From Paucisalibacillus globulus DSM 18846 (GTDB lineage Bacteria; Bacillota; Bacilli; Bacillales; Amphibacillaceae), in the NCBI RefSeq assembly GCF_000482485.1, contig NZ_KI519438.1, positions 198,404-262,403 on the forward strand: a stretch of 64,000 nt of DNA, read 5' to 3'. Within the stretch, counting starts at the first letter, position 1, and each line of letters begins with the position of its first letter. Made by a program: the position numbers and the translations under genes. The notes under the pieces were generated by a model that saw only the letters and a list, made by a program, of their open reading frames with translations, did not search any database and was not told the origin of the DNA. Below, in pieces: positions 1 through 7,817 of this stretch.

Positions 1-1118
1 TTTAATTTCAGTACTACCATTACAGCTGGAATAGTTCCGATTAACGACATGATTGCCATCAATAATGTAATAAATTGCTCTGTCATAGAATTACCGGACT
101 CATTTACAATGAAGGCTTGCATAAATTCGATATCTGCAAAGTAAGTTTCCAAATCACCTAAAATTGCACCAAAAGAAGCCCCTAAAAGAAACAGTCCTAT
201 TATCCACGAAATAATCATTACCTGCTGTTGTCTAACAACAAATCCAAATGACGTTTTTAGGAAAGCAGAAGCATGTTTCTTTCCTTTTCTAGTCGGTATA
301 AATCCTGCGCCAACATCACGTATAGCATTTAAATAAAAAGTAACTCCTAATAGGAACAATGATACAAGAATAGGAAGAATAATCATCCACCAATCATTTT
401 CCATAAACACTTTCGCATGAACTCCCCACCCTAAAGGGGAGAATAATGACATAGTATCATTCTCAACATCTCCAATTGCTCGCACCAAATAAGAAATGAT
501 AAGAATTGCAAAAGCTAAACTGGATGTTCCTCTAGAAGTCTCAACCACTTGAGCAAAAAGAGCGGTTATACTTCCAAATACTAAGCCAGTCATTCCTAAA
601 ATAGCTCCATACATCATGGATCCTTCTAGATCTACACCTTCAATTCCCAAGGTCAATAATCCAAACCCAACTAATATAGCCAAGAGTAAGTTTGTAACTA
701 CTACAACGATTATAGAAGCACTTAAATAGGATAGCTGTCCAACAGAAAGCGCACGAATGATTTCAGTGCGTCCATCTTCTTCGTCTGCCCGAGTGCTACG
801 ACCCAAAAGTAAAATACTCATAATGGCTACTGCAACCGCAGAAAACAAAAGCATTTCATGTGCAAATAACGTACCAACGGAATTTAAGTAACTAGTAAGC
901 TCATAACCAGGACCTAGCATCGCTTGCATTGCTGGATTTTCCATTGTTAACGCAAAAGCTTGCCTCGATTGTTCATCCTGATACATCGTAGGATAGGCCG
1001 AAGCTGCGGATAACGTAATGACGACTATAGCAATTAACCAAATAATAATTTTAAAGCGTTGCTGTCTAAAGAGTAATTTTACTAAAGCTCCTGTCCCTCT
1101 AAAAAGCTGTGTATACAT
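1..1118 (-). CDS. ABC exporter permease, 3' end cut off by the window
   Basis: The reading frame is open from an ATG at 1118 (ribosome site GGGGAGG just upstream) to the window edge, giving about 372 residues without a stop. The N-terminus (MYTQLFRGTGALVKLLFRQQ) is followed by a membrane segment and then several long hydrophobic helices separated by short loops, with a conserved-looking stretch containing GRSTRADEEDGRTEI. This is the pattern of the large multi-span permeases of the polyketide/drug exporter type (COG3559-like), usually about 530 residues, so roughly 150 residues lie outside the window. It starts 29 bp after the ATPase gene and is probably its partner in an efflux pump. Substrate cannot be told. 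Confidence 0.8.
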   Translation of the reverse strand, partial: MYTQLFRGTGALVKLLFRQQRFKIIIWLIAIVVITLSAASAYPTMYQDEQSRQAFALTMENPAMQAMLGPGYELTSYLNSVGTLFAHEMLLFSAVAVAIMSILLLGRSTRADEEDGRTEIIRALSVGQLSYLSASIIVVVVTNLLLAILVGFGLLTLGIEGVDLEGSMMYGAILGMTGLVFGSITALFAQVVETSRGTSSLAFAILIISYLVRAIGDVENDTMSLFSPLGWGVHAKVFMENDWWMIILPILVSLFLLGVTFYLNAIRDVGAGFIPTRKGKKHASAFLKTSFGFVVRQQQVMIISWIIGLFLLGASFGAILGDLETYFADIEFMQAFIVNESGNSMTEQFITLLMAIMSLIGTIPAVMVVLKL

Positions 1119-1147
1119 AAACCTTTCCTCCCCTCATAAACTAAAAT

Positions 1148-2041
1148 CTAAGCGTTCTCTACTTTCTTCTCATAGTGACGCATAAATAAATCCTCTAAAG
1201 TAGGAGGAGCACTTTCTAATTTTAAAATGCCAAATTTACTTATATGGCGGATAACATGGTCAAGCTCTTCTGTATCAACTTGGAATGTGACAGCCTCTTC
1301 TTTTTCCACCACATCATATACACCCTTAAAGTCTTCCAAATCAGATAGCCTTTCTTTTGTTTCCACTAATAAATTCGTACGGGTTAAATGACGTAATTCT
1401 GTTAAAGAACCTGACTCAATTATTTTTCCCTGTCGGATAATACCAACACGGTCACAAAGCTTTTCTACTTCGGATAGGATATGACTGGAAAGCAGCACAC
1501 TTTTTCCTGCTAGCTTTGCTTCAAGTACACATTCCTGAAAAACCTGTTCCATTAAAGGATCTAATCCAGATGTAGGCTCATCAAGTATAAATAGATCAGC
1601 ATCGGAAGAAAAAGCTGAAACTAATGCCACCTTCTGGCGATTTCCTTTTGAATACGCGCGACATTTCTTTCGTGGGTCTAAATCAAAACGTTCGATTAAT
1701 TGTTCCCGTTTTTCAGTTATCTTTGCGCCACGTAATGTCGTAAATAAGTCAATAACTTCACCGCCAGTTAGATTTGGCCAAAGATTGACATCCCCTGGAA
1801 CATAGGCAATCCGCTTATGAATATCGACCGCGTCTGACCAAGCGTCTTTACCAAACATTTTAGCATCCCCACTCGTTGCTTTTAAAATCCCCAAAAGTAT
1901 ACGAATTGTTGTAGATTTACCCGCACCATTAGGACCGATAAATCCAAATACTTCTCCTTCACTCACTTCAAGATTAATTCCGTCTAAAGCTGTAAACTTT
2001 CCAAACCTCTTTGATAAGTTATTCGTTTCTAACATTTTCAT
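1148..2041 (-). CDS. ABC transporter ATP-binding protein (drug-exporter type)
   Basis: This 297-residue protein hydrolyses ATP to power export through the adjacent permease. Walker A (GPNGAGKST) is at residues 36-44 and Walker B with the D-loop (LFILDEPTSGLDP) at about 150-162. The signature motif is a degenerate YSKGN at 130-134 instead of LSGGQ, which is common in this exporter subfamily. Start is the first ATG (MKML), placed 7 nt after GGAGG. It leads a two-gene operon with the permease downstream and is divergent from a TetR gene, which suggests TetR-controlled efflux. Substrate unknown. Confidence 0.88.
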   Translation of the reverse strand: MKMLETNNLSKRFGKFTALDGINLEVSEGEVFGFIGPNGAGKSTTIRILLGILKATSGDAKMFGKDAWSDAVDIHKRIAYVPGDVNLWPNLTGGEVIDLFTTLRGAKITEKREQLIERFDLDPRKKCRAYSKGNRQKVALVSAFSSDADLFILDEPTSGLDPLMEQVFQECVLEAKLAGKSVLLSSHILSEVEKLCDRVGIIRQGKIIESGSLTELRHLTRTNLLVETKERLSDLEDFKGVYDVVEKEEAVTFQVDTEELDHVIRHISKFGILKLESAPPTLEDLFMRHYEKKVENA

Positions 2042-2074
2042 CTTTCTGCCTCCTCGAAAAAGAGATTAAGAGTT

Positions 2075-2088
2075 AAGTTTTGAAATAT
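2075..2088. promoter_or_regulatory. Left copy of a 14-bp inverted operator-like pair
   Basis: AAGTTTTGAAATAT here is repeated as its exact reverse complement (ATATTTCAAAACTT) at 2161-2174. The two copies flank the divergent promoter region between the ABC operon and the tetR gene. This copy lies just downstream of the predicted transcription start of the ABC operon. A role as the TetR-family repressor site is inference from position and symmetry. Confidence 0.5.
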
Positions 2089-2105
2089 TTTTACCCTTCT
2101 AGTTC

Positions 2106-2134
2106 ATAATATAAAAAATACTGTTTGCAAGCAA
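2106..2134 (-). promoter_or_regulatory. Sigma-A type promoter of the ABC exporter operon
   Basis: On the minus strand TTGCTT (2129-2134) is followed by a 17-bp spacer and TATTAT (2106-2111), a good match to the vegetative -35/-10 consensus. It points toward the ATPase gene starting at 2041. The operator-like 14-mer at 2075-2088 sits between this -10 and the start codon, as expected for repression. Confidence 0.6.
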
Positions 2135-2160
2135 TAGTTTTTTGAATTATTTACATTGTT

Positions 2161-2174
2161 ATATTTCAAAACTT
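2161..2174. promoter_or_regulatory. Right copy of the 14-bp inverted operator-like pair
   Basis: ATATTTCAAAACTT is the exact reverse complement of 2075-2088. It lies about 30 bp before the tetR start codon, overlapping where that gene's promoter should be. Binding at both copies would let the regulator repress the ABC operon and itself. This is inference. Confidence 0.5.
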
Positions 2175-2204
2175 TTATTAAACTATACTATGAGGTGAAC
2201 AACA

Positions 2205-2792
2205 ATGGATGGTTTTAAACGAAGAAGTGAATTAAAAAAGACTAGTATACTAAGTGCTGCACTAGATCTTTTTATGAAATATGGTATTAAAAAAGTTTCT
2301 GTAGCTGAAATTGCAAAAGCTGCCAGTGTATCACAAGTAACGATTTATAATTACTTTGGGAGTAAAGATAAATTAGTTGATGAGGTTATTACTTATTATA
2401 TTGATGATGTATGGAATGAATATGAAGAAATAATAAAAAGTGATGTGGACTTTTCTAAAAAAATAAGCCAGTTCATTTTCAACAAAAAAATGTCAGCAAG
2501 CTCCATTCATAAAGAAATTTATAATTATATTATGGTAGAATTTACTTCAGGAGAAAAAAGTTACATTGAGGAGTTTTATACAGATAAGGCTCTTCCTGAA
2601 ATGATTAAGCTATTTGAACAAGCTAAGAAAGAAGGCCAAATTGACCCAACCATTTCTAATGAAGCTATTTTAGCCTATATCCAGATGTATCGAGAATTTC
2701 TGCAACAAAAGGATGTCTATGAGCATATTTTACCGTTAACAGAGGATCTAACCAAACTTTTCTTTTATGGCATTGTTGGAAGTAGGAAATAA
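2205..2792 (+). CDS. TetR/AcrR family transcriptional regulator
   Basis: A 195-residue protein with an N-terminal TetR helix-turn-helix at about residues 31-60 (VSVAEIAKAASVSQVTIYNY followed by FGSKDKL) and an alpha-helical ligand-binding remainder with no recognisable subfamily motif. It starts at an ATG behind GAGGTG. The gene is divergent from the exporter operon and shares the intergenic region containing two inverted 14-mers, so it most likely represses that operon until a toxic substrate is bound. The ligand cannot be predicted. Confidence 0.88.
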   Translation: MDGFKRRSELKKTSILSAALDLFMKYGIKKVSVAEIAKAASVSQVTIYNYFGSKDKLVDEVITYYIDDVWNEYEEIIKSDVDFSKKISQFIFNKKMSASSIHKEIYNYIMVEFTSGEKSYIEEFYTDKALPEMIKLFEQAKKEGQIDPTISNEAILAYIQMYREFLQQKDVYEHILPLTEDLTKLFFYGIVGSRK

Positions 2793-2804
2793 CTCCATCA
2801 TACG

Positions 2805-2891
2805 TTAGAAAAACTCGCATTCGCTCAGTCCCAAGCGAATGTGTTAGTTTTTCTTATGTCGGCGGAAAGTTTTTTATACTTTCCTAACTAC
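2805..2891. repeat. Dispersed two-hairpin element, copy 1
   Basis: An 87-bp unit from TTAGAAAAACT to CTTTCCTAACTAC. It contains a long hairpin (arms around AGCGAATGTGTTAGTTTTTCT) and a short one (GGAAAGTTTTTTATACTTTCC). It is nearly identical to 4746-4832 and closely similar to 24317-24405. It lies between convergent genes. The ends GTTAGAAAA and TTTCCTAAC are imperfect inverted repeats, as in small non-autonomous mobile elements, but no transposase is nearby. Confidence 0.8.
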
Positions 2892-2895
2892 TTAA

Positions 2896-2930
2896 AAAGG
2901 GTAGAGACCGACTTTTAGCCTCTACCCTTC
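2896..2930 (-). terminator. Terminator of the padR-HAAS-DUF4097 operon
   Basis: Inverted repeat AGGGTAGAG...CTCTACCCT, followed on the minus strand by CCCTTTTTAAG. It lies 3 bp past the stop of the DUF4097 gene. Confidence 0.75.
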
Positions 2931-2933
2931 ATA

Positions 2934-3743
2934 CTACTTTCCAACCGTTATACTACCATTTACGGTCTTTAAATTAATCTTATTCTCACCATCTCCAATA
3001 ACAGCGGACCTTGAGTCATTCCCAAATAGATTCACTTTACCATTTACTACACTAACTTCAATCGTCGCATTCGTTGGCTCTTGTGCAGTTTGTACTGTTA
3101 TTTTTCCATTAACCGATTCTAAATCGATAAAACGGTCTAAATGATTAGTAATAAGTGTCGTGCCACCATTCACAACATCACTTGTAATCCTGCCATTCAC
3201 GTTTTCAATCGTAATACCACCATTTTCAGAACTTACAGTAGTCGACTTTGTTTCCAATTCCTTTAATACGATTCGACCATTAATTGTGTTAACCTCAACT
3301 TCATCAACAGTGATACCTTCCACATCAATTTTCCCGTTGACTACATCAATTTCTAAGTCTTCATATTGCTTTTCCGGTAAGTACACCTTAATTTTGGGAC
3401 CAGAAAAGTCAAAATCAAAATCAAAACTCAAAAATTGTAGTGTCTTTTCGTCTAATTCTATGGAAAGAGATTCTCCCTCTTCTTCAATTTCTAATTTATA
3501 TTTATTATATTTTGACTCTGTAGCTGTAAATTCCACTGTAATCTGGTCTTCATTCGTAGGCATTACTTCAATTGTCGCATTTGTCGATTCAACAGATATT
3601 TCGGTTATATCAGGATTATGAATCGCCTCTGTTTGGCTAATTTCCTCTCCTGCACCTGATGTCTTATACGTAAAGAGAACACCTACCATACCAATAATAA
3701 CAAAACTAGTTGCAATAACTAGTAACAGTTTACGTTTAGGCAT
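2934..3743 (-). CDS. DUF4097 beta-repeat, membrane-anchored protein
   Basis: A 269-residue protein with one N-terminal membrane segment (about residues 6-25) and a long extracytoplasmic part made of repeated short beta strands with the recurring motif VNGKI/VNGxITV (at least five times). This is the DUF4097 (LiaG/adhesin-like) architecture, usually a beta-solenoid of unknown function linked to envelope stress operons. The ATG overlaps the end of the HAAS-domain gene by 8 bp with GGAGG ahead, so the three genes from 4612 are one operon under PadR. Function is unproven. Confidence 0.82.
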   Translation of the reverse strand: MPKRKLLLVIATSFVIIGMVGVLFTYKTSGAGEEISQTEAIHNPDITEISVESTNATIEVMPTNEDQITVEFTATESKYNKYKLEIEEEGESLSIELDEKTLQFLSFDFDFDFSGPKIKVYLPEKQYEDLEIDVVNGKIDVEGITVDEVEVNTINGRIVLKELETKSTTVSSENGGITIENVNGRITSDVVNGGTTLITNHLDRFIDLESVNGKITVQTAQEPTNATIEVSVVNGKVNLFGNDSRSAVIGDGENKINLKTVNGSITVGK

Positions 3744-4296
3744 GCTTCATTCCTCCCTTAACCATTCTCATATTAAAGTTCAAATACTTCACAAAACCTT
3801 TGAACAACCAGCGGGTTACATAAAACATTCCGATTGCAATAAATATCCCTACCCCAGATAGAAATAAAGCAAAGAACAAATCATACCATGCAAATATTTC
3901 TGGATAGATTACGACATTAATCAGATAAAGTATCGGGGAAACAATAAACGACACTCCTGCAAGCCATCCAGATAACACGAATCCAGCTAAAGCAATGAAT
4001 GGCCCTAAAACAATTACTAAATTAAAGAAGCCTAATCCAATAACAGCCCAAACTGCACGTAGCACATTTCCAGTAGATGCCGATTCCGTTACTTGCTCTA
4101 GTCGGTAAGTCGCAACCATTTCCTTAGCAATCTGTTGGGGAGAACCAAGCCCATTGGCAACTTCCTCTTCTGTCTTTCCCTCACTGATTCCTATTTCAAA
4201 ATGCTCTCTAAAGTCCTGCAAAATATCTTCCCGTTCAGAAGAAGGTATACGCTTTAGAGCATCATTTAATTTGGCCAAAAACTGTTCTTTATTCAT
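3736..4296 (-). CDS. HAAS/DUF1700 domain membrane protein
   Basis: 186 residues. The first 65 (MNKEQFLAKLNDALKRIPSS, then EDILQDFREHFEIG and GLGSPQQIA) match the HAAS/DUF1700 signal-linked domain, which is typically found directly after PadR regulators. Three to four hydrophobic helices follow (about residues 78-165). It overlaps padR by 8 bp and the DUF4097 gene by 8 bp, so translation is coupled. The HAAS domain is thought to relay or assist PadR-controlled envelope responses. Exact role unknown. Confidence 0.82.
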   Translation of the reverse strand: MNKEQFLAKLNDALKRIPSSEREDILQDFREHFEIGISEGKTEEEVANGLGSPQQIAKEMVATYRLEQVTESASTGNVLRAVWAVIGLGFFNLVIVLGPFIALAGFVLSGWLAGVSFIVSPILYLINVVIYPEIFAWYDLFFALFLSGVGIFIAIGMFYVTRWLFKGFVKYLNFNMRMVKGGMKHA

Positions 4297-4612
4297 CCCT
4301 TACACCTTCCTTTATTAATTGATTCACACCATTCGTGAACTTCTCCCAATCGGCTAGAAGTTCCCCAAGGTAACTTCTTCCTTCTTCAGTTAGAGCATAA
4401 TACTTCCGCGAAGGTCCCTCTGAAGATTCTTTTAAGTAAGTAGTAAAATATCCTTCTTTGGTTAACCTTCTTAATAATGGATACACCGATCCTTCCGAAA
4501 TAGCTATTTGGTCCGAAATTTTCTGAACCAACTCATAGCCATACCGGTCTTGTTTATCTAATAAAACGAGCACACAAAGCTCTAATACACCTTTTTTGAA
4601 TTGTACATTCAA
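4289..4612 (-). CDS. PadR family regulator (HAAS operon)
   Basis: About 107 residues, a winged-helix PadR protein (GVLELCVLVLLDKQDRYGYE, then SEGSVYPLLRRLTKEGY and GPSRKYYALTEEGR). The frame is open back to a GTG at 4621, but that codon has no spacing from its SD. The TTG at 4612 lies 6 nt after GAGGTG and gives the family's usual start MNVQFKKGVLELCVL, so I choose TTG. It heads the operon with the HAAS and DUF4097 genes and probably represses it. The inducer is unknown. Confidence 0.87.
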   Translation of the reverse strand: MNVQFKKGVLELCVLVLLDKQDRYGYELVQKISDQIAISEGSVYPLLRRLTKEGYFTTYLKESSEGPSRKYYALTEEGRSYLGELLADWEKFTNGVNQLIKEGVRDE

Positions 4613-4745
4613 GACTTTCACCTCTTTGATTTTTTACAAGCTTAACTATTATACATTATATAGTACTGGTCTATAATTTATACCTTTAGCTATAATTTAA
4701 CATACACTACTGTTCATTGCAAGGTACTATTATAAAATAGTAGTA

Positions 4746-4832
4746 TTAGAAAAACTCGCATTAGCTCAGTCCCAAGCGAATGTGTTAGTTTTTCTTATGT
4801 CGGCGGAAAGTTTTGTATACTTTCCTAACTAC
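4746..4832. repeat. Dispersed two-hairpin element, copy 2
   Basis: An 87-bp copy differing from 2805-2891 at only a few positions. It keeps both hairpins and the TTAGAAAAACT and CTTTCCTAACTAC ends. It lies between two minus-strand transcription units, so it is not tied to convergent gene ends. Confidence 0.8.
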
Positions 4833-4840
4833 AAATAAAT

Positions 4841-4867
4841 AAAAGGCCCGGGAAACTCCCCGAGCTT
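4841..4867 (-). terminator. Terminator after the DUF2812 gene
   Basis: AAAAGGCCCGGGAAACTCCCCGAGC folds as a GC-rich stem. On the minus strand it begins at the stop codon and ends in GGGCCTTTTATT, typical of rho-independent termination. Confidence 0.75.
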
Positions 4868-5380
4868 TTACCTCCTTCTATAAAAGTTAATCCGTTTATT
4901 AAACGCATAAAACATATAAAGATAAAGTGCTACAATTACTATATCCACTACAACCATCATGTATTGGAGAAGGTAGCCTTTCCATGTTATAAATACTCCC
5001 ACTTGTGAGACAAGGAATAGAATAAATATTAACCAGTAAAATCCAAACATCCTTCTATAGGAGTCGTGTATCGATTCTTTATCCGAATATAACTTTGGAA
5101 TAGTTGATTTTGTAGCATTTGTGCGAAAGTAGTAGAAAGAACTGAGTGCATTCGTCATATATTCCCAACCCGCATCTTCATATAATTGGAAATAGTCCTT
5201 TTTGGCATCTTGTCTAAAATCAATTTGGTAAACATATGATTTACCTGGGTCTTCCTCAAACACATACATAAAATATTGATATTTTATTAGATGTAGCCCT
5301 TGACGAGACATTTCATTTAGCCATTGCTCCTCCTTCTCAACATCTGGAGCTAAAAATAGCTTAAACTTTTTTACCGTCAT
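4868..5380 (-). CDS. DUF2812 domain membrane protein
   Basis: 170 residues from the ATG at 5380 (MTVKKFKLFLAPDVEKEEQW), which follows GGAGGGG. The upstream in-frame codons lie inside padR and lack an SD. The first 100 residues match DUF2812 (EKEEQWLNEMSRQGLHL, then YVYQIDFR). Two hydrophobic helices follow at about residues 112-160. The start lies 1 bp from the padR stop, so the pair is one operon. DUF2812 proteins usually accompany PadR regulators and their biochemical role is not known. Confidence 0.8.
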   Translation of the reverse strand: MTVKKFKLFLAPDVEKEEQWLNEMSRQGLHLIKYQYFMYVFEEDPGKSYVYQIDFRQDAKKDYFQLYEDAGWEYMTNALSSFYYFRTNATKSTIPKLYSDKESIHDSYRRMFGFYWLIFILFLVSQVGVFITWKGYLLQYMMVVVDIVIVALYLYMFYAFNKRINFYRRR

Positions 5381-5381
5381 A

Positions 5382-5717
5382 TTACTTCCCCTCCATCTCC
5401 TTAATAAACACATTTGAATTTTCCACTAAAGATTTTAACCGTATAAATTCCAATTGTAAGACCTCTTTACCTAGTTCAGTAAGTTGATAATATTTCCGAC
5501 GATCATCATCCTGTACCAAAGCCTTTTCAATGACCTTCTGTTTCTCAAGTTTACTTAATGCCCCGTATAATGTTCCCGGCCCCAAGATCACTTCACCCAA
5601 ACTCACTACCTCTACATCCTGCATGATACCGTAGCCATGCCGCACTTCTCTAAGAGATAATAGAATATAGTAAGTAGCTTGAGATAATGGTAAAAACGCT
5701 TCCGGTTGCTTAGTCAT
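5382..5717 (-). CDS. PadR family regulator (DUF2812 operon)
   Basis: 111 residues with the PadR winged helix (LSQATYYILLSLREVRHGYG, then LGPGTLYGALSKLEKQKVIE and RRKYYQLTELGKEVL). It is only distantly similar to the PadR at 4289. It is coupled to the DUF2812 gene, which it likely represses together with itself. The sequence upstream contains TATCGT/ACGATA-type symmetric stretches at about 5763-5780 that could be its operator, but I cannot define a site firmly. Confidence 0.87.
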   Translation of the reverse strand: MTKQPEAFLPLSQATYYILLSLREVRHGYGIMQDVEVVSLGEVILGPGTLYGALSKLEKQKVIEKALVQDDDRRKYYQLTELGKEVLQLEFIRLKSLVENSNVFIKEMEGK

Positions 5718-5962
5718 AATTTCACCACCACTTTATATCACCTTCCGATGTATCTATTCACGATATATCGTATGACGATATAATAACATGAATAGTTTAT
5801 CAGTACAATATGTTTTCAAATAATTTTCTTAGAATACAATCTTCCTAACGTAAGAAAACATATTTTAATACCAAATGACTAATTACCTTTAATTCCGAGA
5901 AAGATAAATTGAAGCAATTATCGTTTTTCATTATACTAGGGACAGTGAAAGGGGTAAGAATT

Positions 5963-6718
5963 ATGGAACAAACAAAATTAGAATCAAAAGTACTGTCTGT
6001 TTTACAGAATAAGATACAATCCATCAAGACACCAGAGGGAGCTATTTACTTAGTAGGACCTATTCGCCTTCCTGTTAATTTATACGGAGAGACTGTAGAG
6101 TTTAAATGGTATAGTTGGCTAAACTGTGAGGAAGTGACCGATGATTATCAAAAAATCATTGATAACCTATCCGCTCAAAACTTAGCAGAATACCAACAAT
6201 CCAGTGTATTAGTTTATGGCGATTTTGAAAATGATGATGATGCATTAATCCGTATGCACTCCATCTGCCACACTGGCGACATTTTTGGTAGTAAGCGTTG
6301 TGATTGTGGATTTCAACTAAAAGAATCCATGCATAAAATTAAAGAACACGGTACTGGAGCAATCTTCTATCTAGCAAACCATGAAGGCAGAGGAATTGGA
6401 TTATTCTCTAAAGCAATGGCTTATATCTTACAGGAAAATGGCTATGACACAGTGGAAGCAAATGAAGCATTAGGTTTTGTGAATGACTCAAGAAATTATA
6501 GTGATGCTATTCAAGTGCTTAAACAATTACGTTCAAAGCCGGTAACATTGATTACAAACAATCCATTGAAACTGGAAGCGATGCAAAATGCTGGCCTGAC
6601 ACTATCTGGTCGTGTTCCTCTTTGGGGAGATGTTTCGGAATATAATGAACGTTACTTAAAGACGAAAGTAGAAAAATCAGGACATATGGAGGAGGAAAGG
6701 AACTGCTCCAATGACTAA
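5963..6718 (+). CDS. ribA: Stand-alone GTP cyclohydrolase II (RibA-type)
   Basis: 251 residues from the ATG at 5963, which follows AAAGGGG. The longer frame from 5909 lacks an SD. GTP cyclohydrolase II opens GTP to 2,5-diamino-6-ribosylamino-pyrimidinone phosphate. Zinc ligands Cys102, Cys113 and Cys115 are present (HSICHTGDIFGSKRCDCG), as are EGRGIGL (141-147), Tyr154, and Asp175/Arg177. It lacks the RibB domain fused to this enzyme in typical Bacillus RibBA and carries about 50 extra N-terminal residues relative to E. coli RibA. It overlaps ribD by 8 bp. No FMN riboswitch is visible upstream. A paralogue serving another pteridine or deazaflavin-like product is possible. Confidence 0.87.
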   Translation: MEQTKLESKVLSVLQNKIQSIKTPEGAIYLVGPIRLPVNLYGETVEFKWYSWLNCEEVTDDYQKIIDNLSAQNLAEYQQSSVLVYGDFENDDDALIRMHSICHTGDIFGSKRCDCGFQLKESMHKIKEHGTGAIFYLANHEGRGIGLFSKAMAYILQENGYDTVEANEALGFVNDSRNYSDAIQVLKQLRSKPVTLITNNPLKLEAMQNAGLTLSGRVPLWGDVSEYNERYLKTKVEKSGHMEEERNCSND

Positions 6719-7817
6719 TCATGAATTTTATATGGATCTAGCACTACAAAATGCAACGGCAATGAAAGGACAAACTGATCCGAATCCTCTTGTTGGTTCT
6801 GTAATTGTTAATGATAATCGTATTGTTGGGGTTGGTACCCATTTAAAAGCAGGCGAACCACATGCAGAAGTTCATGCACTTAGAATGGCCGGTGAGAAGG
6901 CTAAAGGAGCTACTATTTATGTTACCTTAGAGCCTTGCTCCCACCACGGGCGTACTGGTCCATGTGCTGAAGCAATTGTTCAAGCGGGGATTAAAAAGGT
7001 TGTCATTGCTACTCTGGACCCTAATCCAATAGTAGCTGGAAATGGTGTAAAGATTTTAGAGGATGCAGGGATTGAAGTTGTCACAGGAGTTAGAGAACAA
7101 GAGTCCATTCAAATGAACGAAGTATTTAATAAGTTCATTGTGAAGAAGCAGCCATTTGTTACCATGAAGGCAGGAGTATCCCTAGATGGAAAAGTAGCAA
7201 CACATAGCTTTAGTAGTCAATGGATTACTTCAGAGGAAGCTAGACTTGATGTTCATCAACTTAGAAATGAACATATGGCAATTCTGGTTGGGATTAATAC
7301 AGTTTTAAAAGACAATCCATCCTTAACGACAAGAATTCCTATTGGACGTAATCCACTTCGAGTAATTATGGACTCTTCTTTAAGAACTCCATTAGATGCT
7401 AATGTCGTAACAGATAGGCAAGCTGAGACCTGGATATTTACTAGTAAGAATGTTGATGAAAGTAAAAAACAAGCGCTTGAGGGACATGGGGTTCGAGTAT
7501 TTATGACTTCTAGCGAAAACACGGTTAATCCAAACGATGTGATAGCTATTTTAGGAGAACATCTTATATCTTCTGTATTTATTGAAGGCGGTGGTAATAT
7601 CCATGCCACGTTCCTTGAAAATGAATTAGTAGATAAGGTTGTCCTTTATTTTGCACCGAAGCTAGTTGGTGGTAAGGATGCCCCAACATTCTTAGAGGGT
7701 ACAGGTGTTGGCGATATGGCCGACGCTATCGAACTTTCGGATACGGACATCGAGAAGATTGGTAAAGACTTTAAGTTTACTGGTTATCCAGTATACAAGA
7801 CCAGAGGGATATCATGA
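6711..7817 (+). CDS. ribD: RibD: pyrimidine deaminase/reductase
   Basis: 368 residues, the usual length for bifunctional RibD. The deaminase half has the zinc site His51-Ala-Glu53, Cys76 and Cys85 (PCSHHGRTGPC). The reductase half runs from about residue 150 (KAGVSLDGKVATH) to 360, with FIEGGGNIHATFL late in the fold. It deaminates the GTP cyclohydrolase II product and reduces the ribose to ribityl. It overlaps ribA upstream by 8 bp and the HAD gene downstream by 4 bp (ATGA), so the three are translationally coupled. The usual ribE and ribH do not follow. Confidence 0.92.
   Translation: MTNHEFYMDLALQNATAMKGQTDPNPLVGSVIVNDNRIVGVGTHLKAGEPHAEVHALRMAGEKAKGATIYVTLEPCSHHGRTGPCAEAIVQAGIKKVVIATLDPNPIVAGNGVKILEDAGIEVVTGVREQESIQMNEVFNKFIVKKQPFVTMKAGVSLDGKVATHSFSSQWITSEEARLDVHQLRNEHMAILVGINTVLKDNPSLTTRIPIGRNPLRVIMDSSLRTPLDANVVTDRQAETWIFTSKNVDESKKQALEGHGVRVFMTSSENTVNPNDVIAILGEHLISSVFIEGGGNIHATFLENELVDKVVLYFAPKLVGGKDAPTFLEGTGVGDMADAIELSDTDIEKIGKDFKFTGYPVYKTRGIS

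Noticed and set aside
3160..3621. Open frame of 153 codons on the plus strand
   Set aside because: It is antisense to the DUF4097 gene, whose repeated GGT/ATT-rich strands leave the reverse frame open. It has no SD and no recognisable domain.
5718..5962. Possible FMN riboswitch before the ribA-type gene
   Set aside because: I looked for the conserved RFN blocks (AGGGGCAGGG, CCCGACCGGCGGT) and found none. The leader is too short and AT-rich.
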